Positions 19,219 through 27,674 of a stretch of DNA of 64,000 bases are shown piece by piece (position 1 is the first letter of the stretch; each line of letters begins with the position of its first letter). This DNA is from Streptomyces sp. NBC_00670. GTDB taxonomy: Bacteria; Actinomycetota; Actinomycetes; Streptomycetales; Streptomycetaceae. The stretch is from assembly GCF_036226765.1 (NCBI RefSeq), contig NZ_CP109017.1:6449001-6513000 (forward strand), in the 5' to 3' direction. A program made the position numbers and the translations under genes. The notes under the pieces are model-generated. The model was not told the origin of the DNA and searched no databases. It worked only from the letters and a program-made list of their open reading frames with translations.

Positions 19219-20655
19219 ATGACCAAGCCCCCGCACCCTACCGACACCGGCAAGCCGCTCAAGCGGATCCATCTGGCCGCCCACTTCCCCGGCGTCAACA
19301 ACACCACCGTGTGGAGCGACCCGGAGGCCGGCAGCCACATCGAGTTCGCCTCCTTCGCCCACTTCGCGCGCACCGCCGAACGCGCCAAGTTCGACTTCCT
19401 CTTCCTCGCCGAAGGCCTGCGACTGCGCGAACAGCACGGAAAGATCTACGACTTGGACGTCGTGGGCCGCCCGGACACCTTCACCGTCCTGGCCGCGCTC
19501 GCCGCCGTCACCGACCGGCTCGGACTGACCGGCACCATCAACTCCACCTTCAACGAGCCCTACGAGGTGGCCCGCCAGTTCGCCAGTCTCGACCACCTCT
19601 CCGACGGCCGCGCCGCCTGGAACGTCGTCACCTCCTGGGACGCCTTCACCGGCGAGAACTTCCGGCGGGGCGGCTTTCTGCCGCAGGAGGAGCGCTACTC
19701 CCGCGCCAAGGAGTTCCTCGCCACCGCGCACGACCTCTTCGACTCCTGGCACGGCGACGAGATCGTCGCCGACCCGGCCACCGGCACGTTCCTGCGGGAC
19801 GCGAAGGCCGGGTCCTTCGTCCACACAGGGCAACATTTCGACATCCACGGGCAGTTCGACGTGCCACGCTCCCCGCAGGGCCGTCCGGTGATCTTCCAGG
19901 CCGGCGACTCCGAGGAGGGCCGCGAGTTCGCCGCGTCGAGCGCCGACGCGATCTTCAGCAGGCACGCGCGACTGGACGCGGGCAAGGCCTTCTACGCCGA
20001 CGTCAAGTCCCGCCTCGCCAAGTACGGCCGCCGCCACGACCAGTTGCTCATCCTGCCCGCCGCCACCTTCGTGCTCGGCGACACCGACGCCGAGGCGGAG
20101 GAGCGCGCCCGCGAGGTGCGCCGCCTCCAGGTCAGCGGGGCCACCGCCCTGCGGCACCTGGAGTTCGTCTGGAACCGGGACCTGTCCTCGTACGACCCCG
20201 AGGGCCCGCTGCCCGACATCGACCCGGACACCGGCGACGAGCACCTCGTGCGCGGGCGCGCCCAAGTGCGGGAGTACCACGACCGGCTGGCCGTCGCCCG
20301 CGAGTGGCGCGAGCTCGCCGCCGCGCACGACTGGTCCATCCGCGACCTGGTCATCCACACCGGCAACCGCCAGAGCTTCGTGGGCTCGCCCGCCACCGTC
20401 GCCCGGGCCATCGACGCGTTCGTGCAGACCGACGCGAGCGACGGGTTCATCCTCGTCCCGCACCTCACCCCCGGCGGCCTCGACGAGTTCGCCGACACGG
20501 TCGTCCCGCTGCTCCAGGAACAGGGCGTGTTCCGCACCGAGTACGAGGGCACCACCCTGCGCGACCACCTCGGTCTCACCCACCCGGGCCACGCGCACGA
20601 CGGGCGGCGGCCGGAGCCGGAGCACGCGGGCGCCGAGCAGCGGGTGGCGTCGTGA
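19219..20655 (+). CDS. NtaA/DmoA-like FMN-dependent monooxygenase
   Basis: Monooxygenase of 478 residues, the longer NtaA/SnaA/DszA/DmoA type of the LLM superfamily. DGRAAWNVVTSWD, followed by NFRRGGFLPQEERYSRAKEF, is a hallmark of this group. Its members cleave C-N or C-S bonds of nitrilotriacetate, dibenzothiophene sulfone and dimethyl sulfide with FMNH2 and oxygen. With SsuD and SsuE nearby a sulfur substrate is likely. The stop overlaps the next start by GTGA. Confidence 0.88.
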   Translation: MTKPPHPTDTGKPLKRIHLAAHFPGVNNTTVWSDPEAGSHIEFASFAHFARTAERAKFDFLFLAEGLRLREQHGKIYDLDVVGRPDTFTVLAALAAVTDRLGLTGTINSTFNEPYEVARQFASLDHLSDGRAAWNVVTSWDAFTGENFRRGGFLPQEERYSRAKEFLATAHDLFDSWHGDEIVADPATGTFLRDAKAGSFVHTGQHFDIHGQFDVPRSPQGRPVIFQAGDSEEGREFAASSADAIFSRHARLDAGKAFYADVKSRLAKYGRRHDQLLILPAATFVLGDTDAEAEERAREVRRLQVSGATALRHLEFVWNRDLSSYDPEGPLPDIDPDTGDEHLVRGRAQVREYHDRLAVAREWRELAAAHDWSIRDLVIHTGNRQSFVGSPATVARAIDAFVQTDASDGFILVPHLTPGGLDEFADTVVPLLQEQGVFRTEYEGTTLRDHLGLTHPGHAHDGRRPEPEHAGAEQRVAS

Positions 20656-21743
20656 AGTTCCTCGCCCTCACTCTCATCGTGCACCGCCCCGACCCGCTCA
20701 CCGGTGTCCTCACCCCCACCCACGACCGGTTCCGCGAAGTCCTCGACAGCGCGCTGCTCGCCGAGGAACTCGGCTTCGACGGCTTCGGCGTGGGGGAGCG
20801 GCACGAGCGGCCGTTCCTCTCCTCCGCGCCGCCGGTCGTCCTCAGCCACATCGCCGCGCTGACCCGGCGGATCCGGCTCTTCACCGGCGTCACCACCCTC
20901 AGCCTCCTCGACCCCGTCCGCGCCTACGAGGACTACGCCACCCTCGACCACCTCTCCGAGGGCCGCCTCGACCTCATCATCGGCAAGGGCAACGGCGCCG
21001 CCCAGCGCGAGCTGTTCCACGTCACGCCCGAGGACCAGTGGGAGCGCAACGCCGAGAGCTACGAGGTGTTCCGGCGGATCTGGCGCCAGAACAAGGTCAC
21101 CGCGGCCACCCGCTTCCGCCCGCCGCTCACCGACGCGGAGGTGTGGCCGCGCCCGTACCAGCGGCCGGTCCGGATCTGGCACGGCAGCGCCACCAGCAGG
21201 GAGTCCGTCGACCTGGCCGCCCGCCACGGCGAGCCGCTGTTCTCCGCCAACGTCACCCACCCGATGGAACCGTACGCCGCACTGATCCGGTACTACCGGG
21301 AGCGCTGGGCGCACTACGGCCACGACCCGGCCGCGCTCACGGTCGGCGCGGGTACGGCCGGCCTCCTCGTGGCCCCGACCTCGCAGGCGGCCGTCGCCGC
21401 CTACCGGCCGGTGTTCGAGGCCAATCTGGCCTTCGCCCGCGAGGCCGGCCTGCCCGTGGTCTTCGAGACCCTGGAGGACTACGTCGCCCGCAGCTCGGCG
21501 CTGATCGGCAGCCCGCAGCAGGTCGTCGAGAAGGTCCACCGCTACCACGAGCGGTTCGGGCACACCGTCCTCCATGTGCACGCCGATGCCGGCGGGCTGC
21601 CCCCCGACCGGCACCGCGCCTCCCTCGAACTGTTCCAGTCCGCCGTCGCCCCCGTGCTGCGCCGGGAGATCCCCGACCCGCCGTTCGCCTGGGGCCCCGT
21701 GCTCCCGGCCGCCCCCGTCCCGGAGGAGTCCGCCCGTGTCTGA
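20652..21743 (+). CDS. LLM-class flavin-dependent oxidoreductase
   Basis: Luciferase-like oxidoreductase of 363 residues beginning KFLALTLIVHRPDP after the initiator. GVGERHERPFLSSAP and TLDHLSEGRLDLIIGKGNG are the family landmarks. It is coupled to the preceding monooxygenase (GTGA overlap) and overlaps the next gene by 8 bp, so the three are co-translated. Substrate not assigned. Confidence 0.87.
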   Translation: MKFLALTLIVHRPDPLTGVLTPTHDRFREVLDSALLAEELGFDGFGVGERHERPFLSSAPPVVLSHIAALTRRIRLFTGVTTLSLLDPVRAYEDYATLDHLSEGRLDLIIGKGNGAAQRELFHVTPEDQWERNAESYEVFRRIWRQNKVTAATRFRPPLTDAEVWPRPYQRPVRIWHGSATSRESVDLAARHGEPLFSANVTHPMEPYAALIRYYRERWAHYGHDPAALTVGAGTAGLLVAPTSQAAVAAYRPVFEANLAFAREAGLPVVFETLEDYVARSSALIGSPQQVVEKVHRYHERFGHTVLHVHADAGGLPPDRHRASLELFQSAVAPVLRREIPDPPFAWGPVLPAAPVPEESARV

Positions 21744-22884
21744 CCTCACCCTCGGCGTCCTCGACCTGGTCCCGATCCCGTCCGGCGCGACGGCCGCCGA
21801 CGCGCTGCGCAACTCGGTCGACCTCGCCCAGCAGGCCGAACGCCTCGGCTACGGCCGCTACTGGTTCGCCGAGCACCATCTCAACCCCGGCGTCGCCGGC
21901 ACCTCGCCCGCCGTCGTCCTGGCGCTCACCGCCGCCGCCACCTCCACCATCCGGCTCGGCTCCGGCGCCGTGCAGCTCGGCCACCGTACGGCGCTGTCCA
22001 CCGTGGAGGAGTTCGGGCTGCTCGACACGGCCCACCCCGGCCGCTTCGACCTGGGTCTCGGCCGCTCGGGCGGGCGCCCGCCGGGGGAGCGGGCCCAGGC
22101 GCTGCCGACGGCGACCCCGGTGGTCGACGGGCGGGCACCCAACGGCCTGCTCGTCCCGCCCCGGTTCGACTTCGCGCAGCTCCTCGGCTCGCCCCGCATC
22201 GCCCTGCAACGCCGGCTGCTCTCACTGCCGGGCGCCGCACCGCAGGACTACGCCGAGCAGATCGACGACCTCCTCGCCCTGCTGGCCGGCACCTACCGCT
22301 CCCCGGAGGGCGTCGAGGCACACGTCGTGCCCGGCGAGGGCGCCGACCTCCAGGTGTGGATCCTGGGCAGCAGCGGCGGCCAGAGCGCGGCGGTCGCGGG
22401 CCGCCGGGGGCTGCGGTTCGCGGCGAACTACCACGTCAGCCCGGCCACCGTCCTGGAGGCGGTGGAGGGGTACCGGTCCTTCTTCCAGCCCTCCGAATTC
22501 CTCGACAAGCCGTACGTCAGCGTCTCGGCGGACGTCGTCGTCGCCGAGGACGACGCCACCGCCCGCGCACTCGCCGCCGGGTACGGCCCGTGGGTGCGCA
22601 GCATCCGTACCGCCGAGGGCGCCATCCCGTTCCCGACGCCCGAGGAGGCGCGCGCGTACCCGTGGACCGACGCGGACCGGGCGCTCGTCCAGGACCGCCT
22701 CGACACCCGGTTCGTCGGCACGCCCGGCCGGGTGGCCGACGAACTGGAGCGGCTGCGGGAGGCCACGGACGCGGACGAAGTCCTCGTCACGACGATCACC
22801 CACGACCACGCCGACCGGGTGCGGTCCTACGCCCTCCTCGCCGAGGAGTGGCGAGGGCGCGGGCACACGCTCGGGCCCAACTGA
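21736..22884 (+). CDS. LLM-class flavin-dependent oxidoreductase, MsnO8-like
   Basis: Luciferase-like protein of 382 residues. GRYWFAEHHLNPGVAGTSPA and LGLGRSGGRPP resemble the MsnO8/YhbW subgroup, which lacks a large insertion and binds FMN tightly. GTG at 21736 overlaps the upstream stop by 8 bp. An insertion of about 40 residues (around 125-165) separates the conserved halves. It is the fifth of six LLM genes in the locus. Confidence 0.86.
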   Translation: MSDLTLGVLDLVPIPSGATAADALRNSVDLAQQAERLGYGRYWFAEHHLNPGVAGTSPAVVLALTAAATSTIRLGSGAVQLGHRTALSTVEEFGLLDTAHPGRFDLGLGRSGGRPPGERAQALPTATPVVDGRAPNGLLVPPRFDFAQLLGSPRIALQRRLLSLPGAAPQDYAEQIDDLLALLAGTYRSPEGVEAHVVPGEGADLQVWILGSSGGQSAAVAGRRGLRFAANYHVSPATVLEAVEGYRSFFQPSEFLDKPYVSVSADVVVAEDDATARALAAGYGPWVRSIRTAEGAIPFPTPEEARAYPWTDADRALVQDRLDTRFVGTPGRVADELERLREATDADEVLVTTITHDHADRVRSYALLAEEWRGRGHTLGPN

Positions 22885-22943
22885 TCCGGTCACGGGCCCC
22901 GTTGACCTCCACCGACCGACCCGACGCATCGAAAGGTCCCCGC

Positions 22944-23501
22944 ATGGCCACCGTCCTGTCCGTCTCCGGAAGCCCCTCCGCCACCTCCCGCACCGCCCGC
23001 CTGCTGCGCCACCTGGACCGGCGGCTCGTCGCCCAGGGCCACCGGGTGACCGCGCTCGACGTCCGCTCCCTGCCCGCCGAGGCGCTGCTCCTGGCCGACT
23101 TCGCTCACCCGGCGATCGTCCGGGCCACCGCGCTGTTCGAGCAGGCGGACGGGGTGGTGATCGGCACGCCCGTCTACAAGGCCGCCTACTCGGGCCTGCT
23201 GAAGTCGCTGCTCGACCTGCTGCCGCAGTACGCCCTGGCGGGCAAGACCGTCCTGCCGCTGGCCACCGGGGGCACCACCGCCCACGTCCTGGCCATCGAC
23301 TACGCCCTGCGTCCGGTCCTCGCCTCCATGGGCCCCGCGCACATCACACCGGGCTGGTTCACGCTCGACAAGGACATCACCGTCGGCGAGGACGGCACCG
23401 CGACGCTCGCGCCGGGCCCGGCCGAGGGGCTGGCCCGGGTCACCGACCAGTTCTCGGCGGCGCTGGGCGGCCGTACCACGGTGCTGGCGGCGACGGGCTG
23501 A
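22944..23501 (+). CDS. ssuE: NADPH-dependent FMN reductase
   Basis: Flavodoxin-like flavin reductase of 185 residues that supplies FMNH2 to the monooxygenases. GSPSATSRTARLL is the phosphate-binding loop. TPVYKAAYSGLLKSLLDLLP and LPLATGGTTAHVLAIDYALR match E. coli SsuE closely, including the signature insertion TPVYKAAYSG. It lies 59 bp downstream of an LLM gene and 47 bp before ssuD, so it probably serves the whole set. Confidence 0.92.
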   Translation: MATVLSVSGSPSATSRTARLLRHLDRRLVAQGHRVTALDVRSLPAEALLLADFAHPAIVRATALFEQADGVVIGTPVYKAAYSGLLKSLLDLLPQYALAGKTVLPLATGGTTAHVLAIDYALRPVLASMGPAHITPGWFTLDKDITVGEDGTATLAPGPAEGLARVTDQFSAALGGRTTVLAATG

Positions 23502-23548
23502 ACCCCGGCCGGCCACCGCCCACCCGTACACCCTGATCGGAGTCCGTC

Positions 23549-24646
23549 GTGTCCCTCGTCTTCCACTGGTTCCTGCCGACCAACGGCGACAGCCGGCACG
23601 TCGTCGGCGGCAGCCACGGCGCCCCCGCCACGCGCTCCGCGCGCGACCGGCCGCCGACCGTCGCCTACCTCGGCCAGATCGCCCGCGCCGCCGAGGACCT
23701 GGGCTTCGTCGGCGTGCTCACCCCGACGGGGGCCTGGTGCGAGGACGCCTGGCTGACCACCGCGATGGTCAGCCGGCACACCGAGCGGCTGAAGTTCCTC
23801 GTCGCCTTCCGCCCCGGTTTCCTCTCGCCGACCCTCGCCGCGCAGATGGCGTCCACCTTCCAGCGGCAGTCCGGCGGACGGCTGCTGCTCAACGTCGTCA
23901 CCGGCGGCGAGAGCCACGAGCAACGGGCGTACGGCGACTTCCTCGACAAGGACGCCCGCTACCACCGCACCGGTGAATTCCTGGGCATCGTGCGGGAGTT
24001 GTGGGAGGGCCGGACCGTCGACGCGCGCGGCCGGCACCTCCACGTCGAGGACGCGCGGCTGGCCCGCGTGCCCGACCCGCTCCCCGAAATCTACTTCGGC
24101 GGCTCCTCGCCGATCGCGGGCGAGATCGCCGCCCGGCACGCCGATGTGTACCTCACCTGGGGCGAGCCGCCCGCCGCCGTCGCGGAGAAGATCGCCTGGG
24201 TACGAGGGTCGGCCGAGCGGGAGGGGCGTCGGATCCGCTTCGGCATCCGGCTGCACGTCATCACCAGGGACACCGCCGCGCAGGCCTGGGCCGAGGCGGA
24301 CCGGCTCCTGGACGGCTTCGACGCGGAGACCGTCGAGGCCGTCCAGGCGGGGCTCGCCCGCAGCGAGTCCGAGGGGCAGCGGCGGATGCGCGCGCTGCAC
24401 GGCGGCAGCCGCGAGCGGCTGGAGATCCACCCCAACCTGTGGGCGGGCATCGGTCTGGTGCGCGGGGGCGCGGGCACGGCACTGGTCGGCAGCCACGACG
24501 AGGTGGCCGACCGGATCGGCGAGTACGCGGCCCTGGGCATCGAGGAGTTCGTGCTCTCCGGCTATCCGCACCTGGAGGAGGCGTACTGGTTCGGCGAGGG
24601 CGTACTGCCGAGGCTTCGGGCACGGGGGGTGTGGCGGCGGCCGTGA
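23549..24646 (+). CDS. ssuD: FMNH2-dependent alkanesulfonate monooxygenase
   Basis: Desulfonates alkanesulfonates to aldehyde and sulfite. It has 365 residues and very close similarity along its length to E. coli SsuD: PTGAWCEDAWL (with the conserved Cys), LKFLVAFRPGFLSPTLAA, FGGSSPIAGEIAARHADVYL, and near the C-terminus NLWAGIGLVRGGAGTALVGS and LSGYPHLEEAYW. The start is GTG with GGAG upstream. It is last in the organosulfur operon series. Confidence 0.95.
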   Translation: MSLVFHWFLPTNGDSRHVVGGSHGAPATRSARDRPPTVAYLGQIARAAEDLGFVGVLTPTGAWCEDAWLTTAMVSRHTERLKFLVAFRPGFLSPTLAAQMASTFQRQSGGRLLLNVVTGGESHEQRAYGDFLDKDARYHRTGEFLGIVRELWEGRTVDARGRHLHVEDARLARVPDPLPEIYFGGSSPIAGEIAARHADVYLTWGEPPAAVAEKIAWVRGSAEREGRRIRFGIRLHVITRDTAAQAWAEADRLLDGFDAETVEAVQAGLARSESEGQRRMRALHGGSRERLEIHPNLWAGIGLVRGGAGTALVGSHDEVADRIGEYAALGIEEFVLSGYPHLEEAYWFGEGVLPRLRARGVWRRP

Positions 24647-24750
24647 GGCGGGGGGCCGTCCGCGCGCTTCTCACCTGGTGAGACGTTCCGGCGCGGGCGG
24701 CACGGGCCCACTTGACGGGGTCGGACCGGGGGGCCGAGACTCCCATACGG

Positions 24751-24772
24751 TAATCCTAGTGATTCAGTAGGG
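24751..24772. promoter_or_regulatory. AT-rich operator-like site
   Basis: In a GC-rich intergenic region the segment TAATCCTAGTGATTCAGTAG stands out. It contains two nested inverted repeats, AATC-N5-GATT (24752-24764) and CCTA-N9-TAGG (24755-24771), and lies 45 bp upstream of the glutathionyl-hydroquinone-reductase-like gene. It could be a regulator site or contain the -10 region. The binding protein is unknown. Confidence 0.4.
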
Positions 24773-24816
24773 AAAGAGCGCTCGTACGCCTGTGACCGAG
24801 CACCCCAGGGAGACGC

Positions 24817-25674
24817 ATGTCCGCCATATCCCCGACCGTCGTGCCGTCCTTCCGCGGCAGGATCGGCTGTGACGCGCGCAGCGGCTACTACGCCGCGCCC
24901 CGGCGCTACCGGCTCCATCTGTCGCCGTCCTGTCCGGACTGTCTGCAGATAGCCGTCACGCACAGCCTCCTCGGCCTCGACGACGTCCTCCCGGTGACCG
25001 TGCTGCCCGCCCTCCCCGACGCCCCCGACGGCGGCCACCAGACGCTGCGCCCGCTGTACGAGGCCAGCTCGCACCAGCACCCCGGCCCGGCCGTCGCACC
25101 GGTCCTGAGCGACAACTGGACCGGAACGATCGTCAGCACCCACACCCCCGGCATCCTGCGCGACCTGGCCCGGCGCTTCGGCGCCCACGGCCCCGACCTG
25201 CACCCCCGGGGCGCTGAGGAGGCCGTCGCGGCCGTCGGCCGGCTCTGCGAGGGCATCACCGAGGCCGCCCAGCACGCCGGCCGCACCGACGCCGACCCGG
25301 CCGCACGCGAGACGGCCCTGACCGAGCTGCTGCGCACCCTGGACGCCCTGGACTCCCGGCTCGCCTCCCAGCCGTACGTCCTGGGCGCCGAACTCACGCT
25401 CGCCGACGTGCAGTTGTGGGTCACGCTGGTCCAGCTCGACACCGTGCACCGCCACCACCTGGACGCCACCGCCGTCCACCGCGTCACCGCGCACCCCCAC
25501 CTCTGGACCTACGCCCGCCGCCTCGCCGCCCACCCCGCCTTCGCCCGCCACCTCGACCTCGACGCCCTCACCCGTGGGCACCAAGCCCAGCGCCGCGGCA
25601 CACAGGCGGCCGGCGCGGCGGCCGGCGCCGTGGACCGGCCGGTCCCGGCGGCCTCCGAGCGGGCGGTCGCGTAG
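24817..25674 (+). CDS. Xi-class glutathione transferase-like protein (glutathionyl-hydroquinone reductase type)
   Basis: Thioredoxin-fold plus helical C-terminal domain, 285 residues. HLSPSCPDCLQIAVTHSLLG carries the CPxC active-site motif of glutathionyl-hydroquinone reductases, and LADVQLWVTLVQLDTVH is in the C-terminal domain of that class. The last ~35 residues are Ala/Gly/Pro-rich and probably disordered. Streptomyces make mycothiol rather than glutathione, so the physiological thiol may be mycothiol. It lies just beyond ssuD but behind its own operator-like site. Confidence 0.85.
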   Translation: MSAISPTVVPSFRGRIGCDARSGYYAAPRRYRLHLSPSCPDCLQIAVTHSLLGLDDVLPVTVLPALPDAPDGGHQTLRPLYEASSHQHPGPAVAPVLSDNWTGTIVSTHTPGILRDLARRFGAHGPDLHPRGAEEAVAAVGRLCEGITEAAQHAGRTDADPAARETALTELLRTLDALDSRLASQPYVLGAELTLADVQLWVTLVQLDTVHRHHLDATAVHRVTAHPHLWTYARRLAAHPAFARHLDLDALTRGHQAQRRGTQAAGAAAGAVDRPVPAASERAVA

Positions 25675-25803
25675 TACCCGGGTACTACGCACCCCGCGCG
25701 GTTCGGCCCCCCGGTACCACCGGAGTGCCGCACCCCGGCCCCTAGCGTTTCCCGTGTGGCGCCGCGGACGGCGGGCGCCGGGGGCCGACAGGGAGGCGCG
25801 CGC

Positions 25804-26772
25804 ATGATCGACGCACGGCGGTTGACGAAGAGGTACGGCGAGAAGACGGCCGTCGACGGGCTGGAGTTCACCGTGCGGCCGGGCACGGTGACCGGCTTCC
25901 TCGGCCCCAACGGCGCGGGCAAGTCCACGACCATGCGGATGATCGTCGGCCTCGACGCCCCGACCAGCGGCTCCGTCACCGTGAACGGCCGCCACTACGC
26001 CCGCCACCGGGCACCGCTCCAGGAGGTCGGCGCCCTCCTGGAGGCCAAGTCGAACCACCCGGGCCGCTCGGCGTACCACCACCTCAGGGCCTTGGCACTG
26101 ACCCACGGCATCCCGGACCGCCGCGTCGGCGAGGTCATCGAGCTCGCCGGGCTGAGCGGGGTGGCGGGGAAGCGGGCCGGCGCCTTCTCCCTCGGCATGG
26201 GGCAGCGGCTCGGCATCGCGGCGGCGCTGCTGGGCGATCCGCAGACGGTGATGCTGGACGAACCGGTCAACGGGCTCGACCCCGAGGGCGTGCTCTGGAT
26301 CCGCAACCTCCTCAAGGGGCTCGCCGAACAGGGCCGTACGGTCTTCGTCTCCTCGCACCTGATGAGCGAGATGGCCCTCGTGGCCGACCATCTGATCGTC
26401 GTGGGACGCGGCCGGCTGCTGGCCGACACCACCGTGGCGGACCTGATCCGCGAGGCGGGCGGCGACACGGTGAAGGTGGCGACGGAGGATCCCGCGCGGC
26501 TGCGGGACGTACTGGCCGGGCCGGGCGTCGACGTCACCGGCCGGATCGGCTCGGAGGAGCTTGAGGTGACCGGGCTGACCGCGCGCGAGATCGGGCTGCG
26601 GGCGGCGGAGCACGGGATCGCCCTGTTCGAGCTGACCGCGCGCACCGTGTCACTGGAGGAGGCGTTCATGGACCTGACGAGGGACGCCGTGGAGTACCAC
26701 GGCACGACGACCGGCGCGGGCGGCACGACGACCGGCGCCGACGGCGGCGACAGCCTGGGGAGGACCGCATGA
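25804..26772 (+). CDS. ABC transporter ATP-binding protein (DrrA/CcmA-like exporter)
   Basis: ATPase of 322 residues: Walker A GPNGAGKST, signature FSLGMGQRLGIAAALL, Walker B TVMLDEPVNGLDPEG and H-loop SSHLMSEMA, followed by a ~90-residue C-terminal regulatory domain. The signature motif has LGMGQ in place of LSGGQ, usual for this exporter group. The final ~25 residues repeat Thr-Thr-Gly-Ala. I chose ATG at 25804 (MIDARRLTKRYGEK) with GGGAGG upstream. It forms an exporter with the following permease and is probably regulated by the two-component system downstream. Confidence 0.93.
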   Translation: MIDARRLTKRYGEKTAVDGLEFTVRPGTVTGFLGPNGAGKSTTMRMIVGLDAPTSGSVTVNGRHYARHRAPLQEVGALLEAKSNHPGRSAYHHLRALALTHGIPDRRVGEVIELAGLSGVAGKRAGAFSLGMGQRLGIAAALLGDPQTVMLDEPVNGLDPEGVLWIRNLLKGLAEQGRTVFVSSHLMSEMALVADHLIVVGRGRLLADTTVADLIREAGGDTVKVATEDPARLRDVLAGPGVDVTGRIGSEELEVTGLTAREIGLRAAEHGIALFELTARTVSLEEAFMDLTRDAVEYHGTTTGAGGTTTGADGGDSLGRTA

Positions 26773-27608
26773 GCACGCTCACCGCAACCGCCGAGGAGCC
26801 GCGGACCGCGCCCGCCCGCCCCGTCCACCGGGTGACCGGACGGCGGGTGCTCGCCTCCGAGTGGGCCAAGCTGTGGTCCCTGCGTTCGACCTGGATCACC
26901 CTGGGCGTCGCCCTGCTGTTCCTGGTGGCCTTCGGCCTGATCGCCGCGAGCCGCTACACGTCGGGCTACGACTCCGGCAACCTGGACCCCGACCTCGCCG
27001 ACTCGACGGCCGTCAGCCTGTCCCTCTTCGGCACCAACTTCGCCCAACTCGCCCTGGGCGTCCTCGGCGTGCTGGTCACGGCGGGGGAGTACTCCACCGG
27101 CATGATCCGCTCCACGCTCGCGGCGGTGCCCCGCCGGCTGCCCGTGCTGTGGTCCAAGGCGGCCGTGTTCGGTCTCGTCGCCCTGGTCCTGGCGACGGCC
27201 GGCGGGTTCGTCGCCTTCCTGTGCGGGAACGGCATGGTCTCGGACACGCCCGCGGCCCTGGGCTTCTCGGACGCCGGGGTCGTGCGCAGCCTGCTGGGCG
27301 CCGGGCTCTACCTCGGCATGGTCGGCGTGATCGGCACCGCCCTGGGCGCGCTCCTGCGGTCGGTGGCCGGCGGCATCTCGGCACTGGTCGCCGCCCTGAT
27401 GCTGATCCCGGGGCTCATCTCCCTGCTGCCCAGCTCCTGGCAGGACAACATCGGCCCCTATCTGCCGTCCGAGGCGGGGCAGGCGATGTTCGCCCTCACC
27501 CACGACTCCTCGACGCTGTCGCCGGGCACCGGGCTGCTCGTCTTCGCCGGCTGGACGGCGCTGGCGCTCGCGGGCGCGGCGTACCGGCTGGCCCGCACCG
27601 ACGTCTGA
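26769..27608 (+). CDS. ABC-2 type transporter permease
   Basis: Membrane subunit of 279 residues, overlapping the ATPase gene by ATGA. About six hydrophobic segments begin at residue 36 (WITLGVALLFLVAFGLIA). GEYSTGMIRSTLAAVPRR is the conserved cytoplasmic loop of ABC-2 permeases that touches the ATPase. Probable efflux of a lipid or antibiotic-like compound. A sensor kinase gene follows 66 bp later. Confidence 0.9.
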   Translation: MSTLTATAEEPRTAPARPVHRVTGRRVLASEWAKLWSLRSTWITLGVALLFLVAFGLIAASRYTSGYDSGNLDPDLADSTAVSLSLFGTNFAQLALGVLGVLVTAGEYSTGMIRSTLAAVPRRLPVLWSKAAVFGLVALVLATAGGFVAFLCGNGMVSDTPAALGFSDAGVVRSLLGAGLYLGMVGVIGTALGALLRSVAGGISALVAALMLIPGLISLLPSSWQDNIGPYLPSEAGQAMFALTHDSSTLSPGTGLLVFAGWTALALAGAAYRLARTDV

Positions 27609-27674
27609 CCGGCGCGACGTGACAGTGACGTGTGACCGTACGGGCCGTGGCAGCGACGCCCGAGGAGACCGGCC

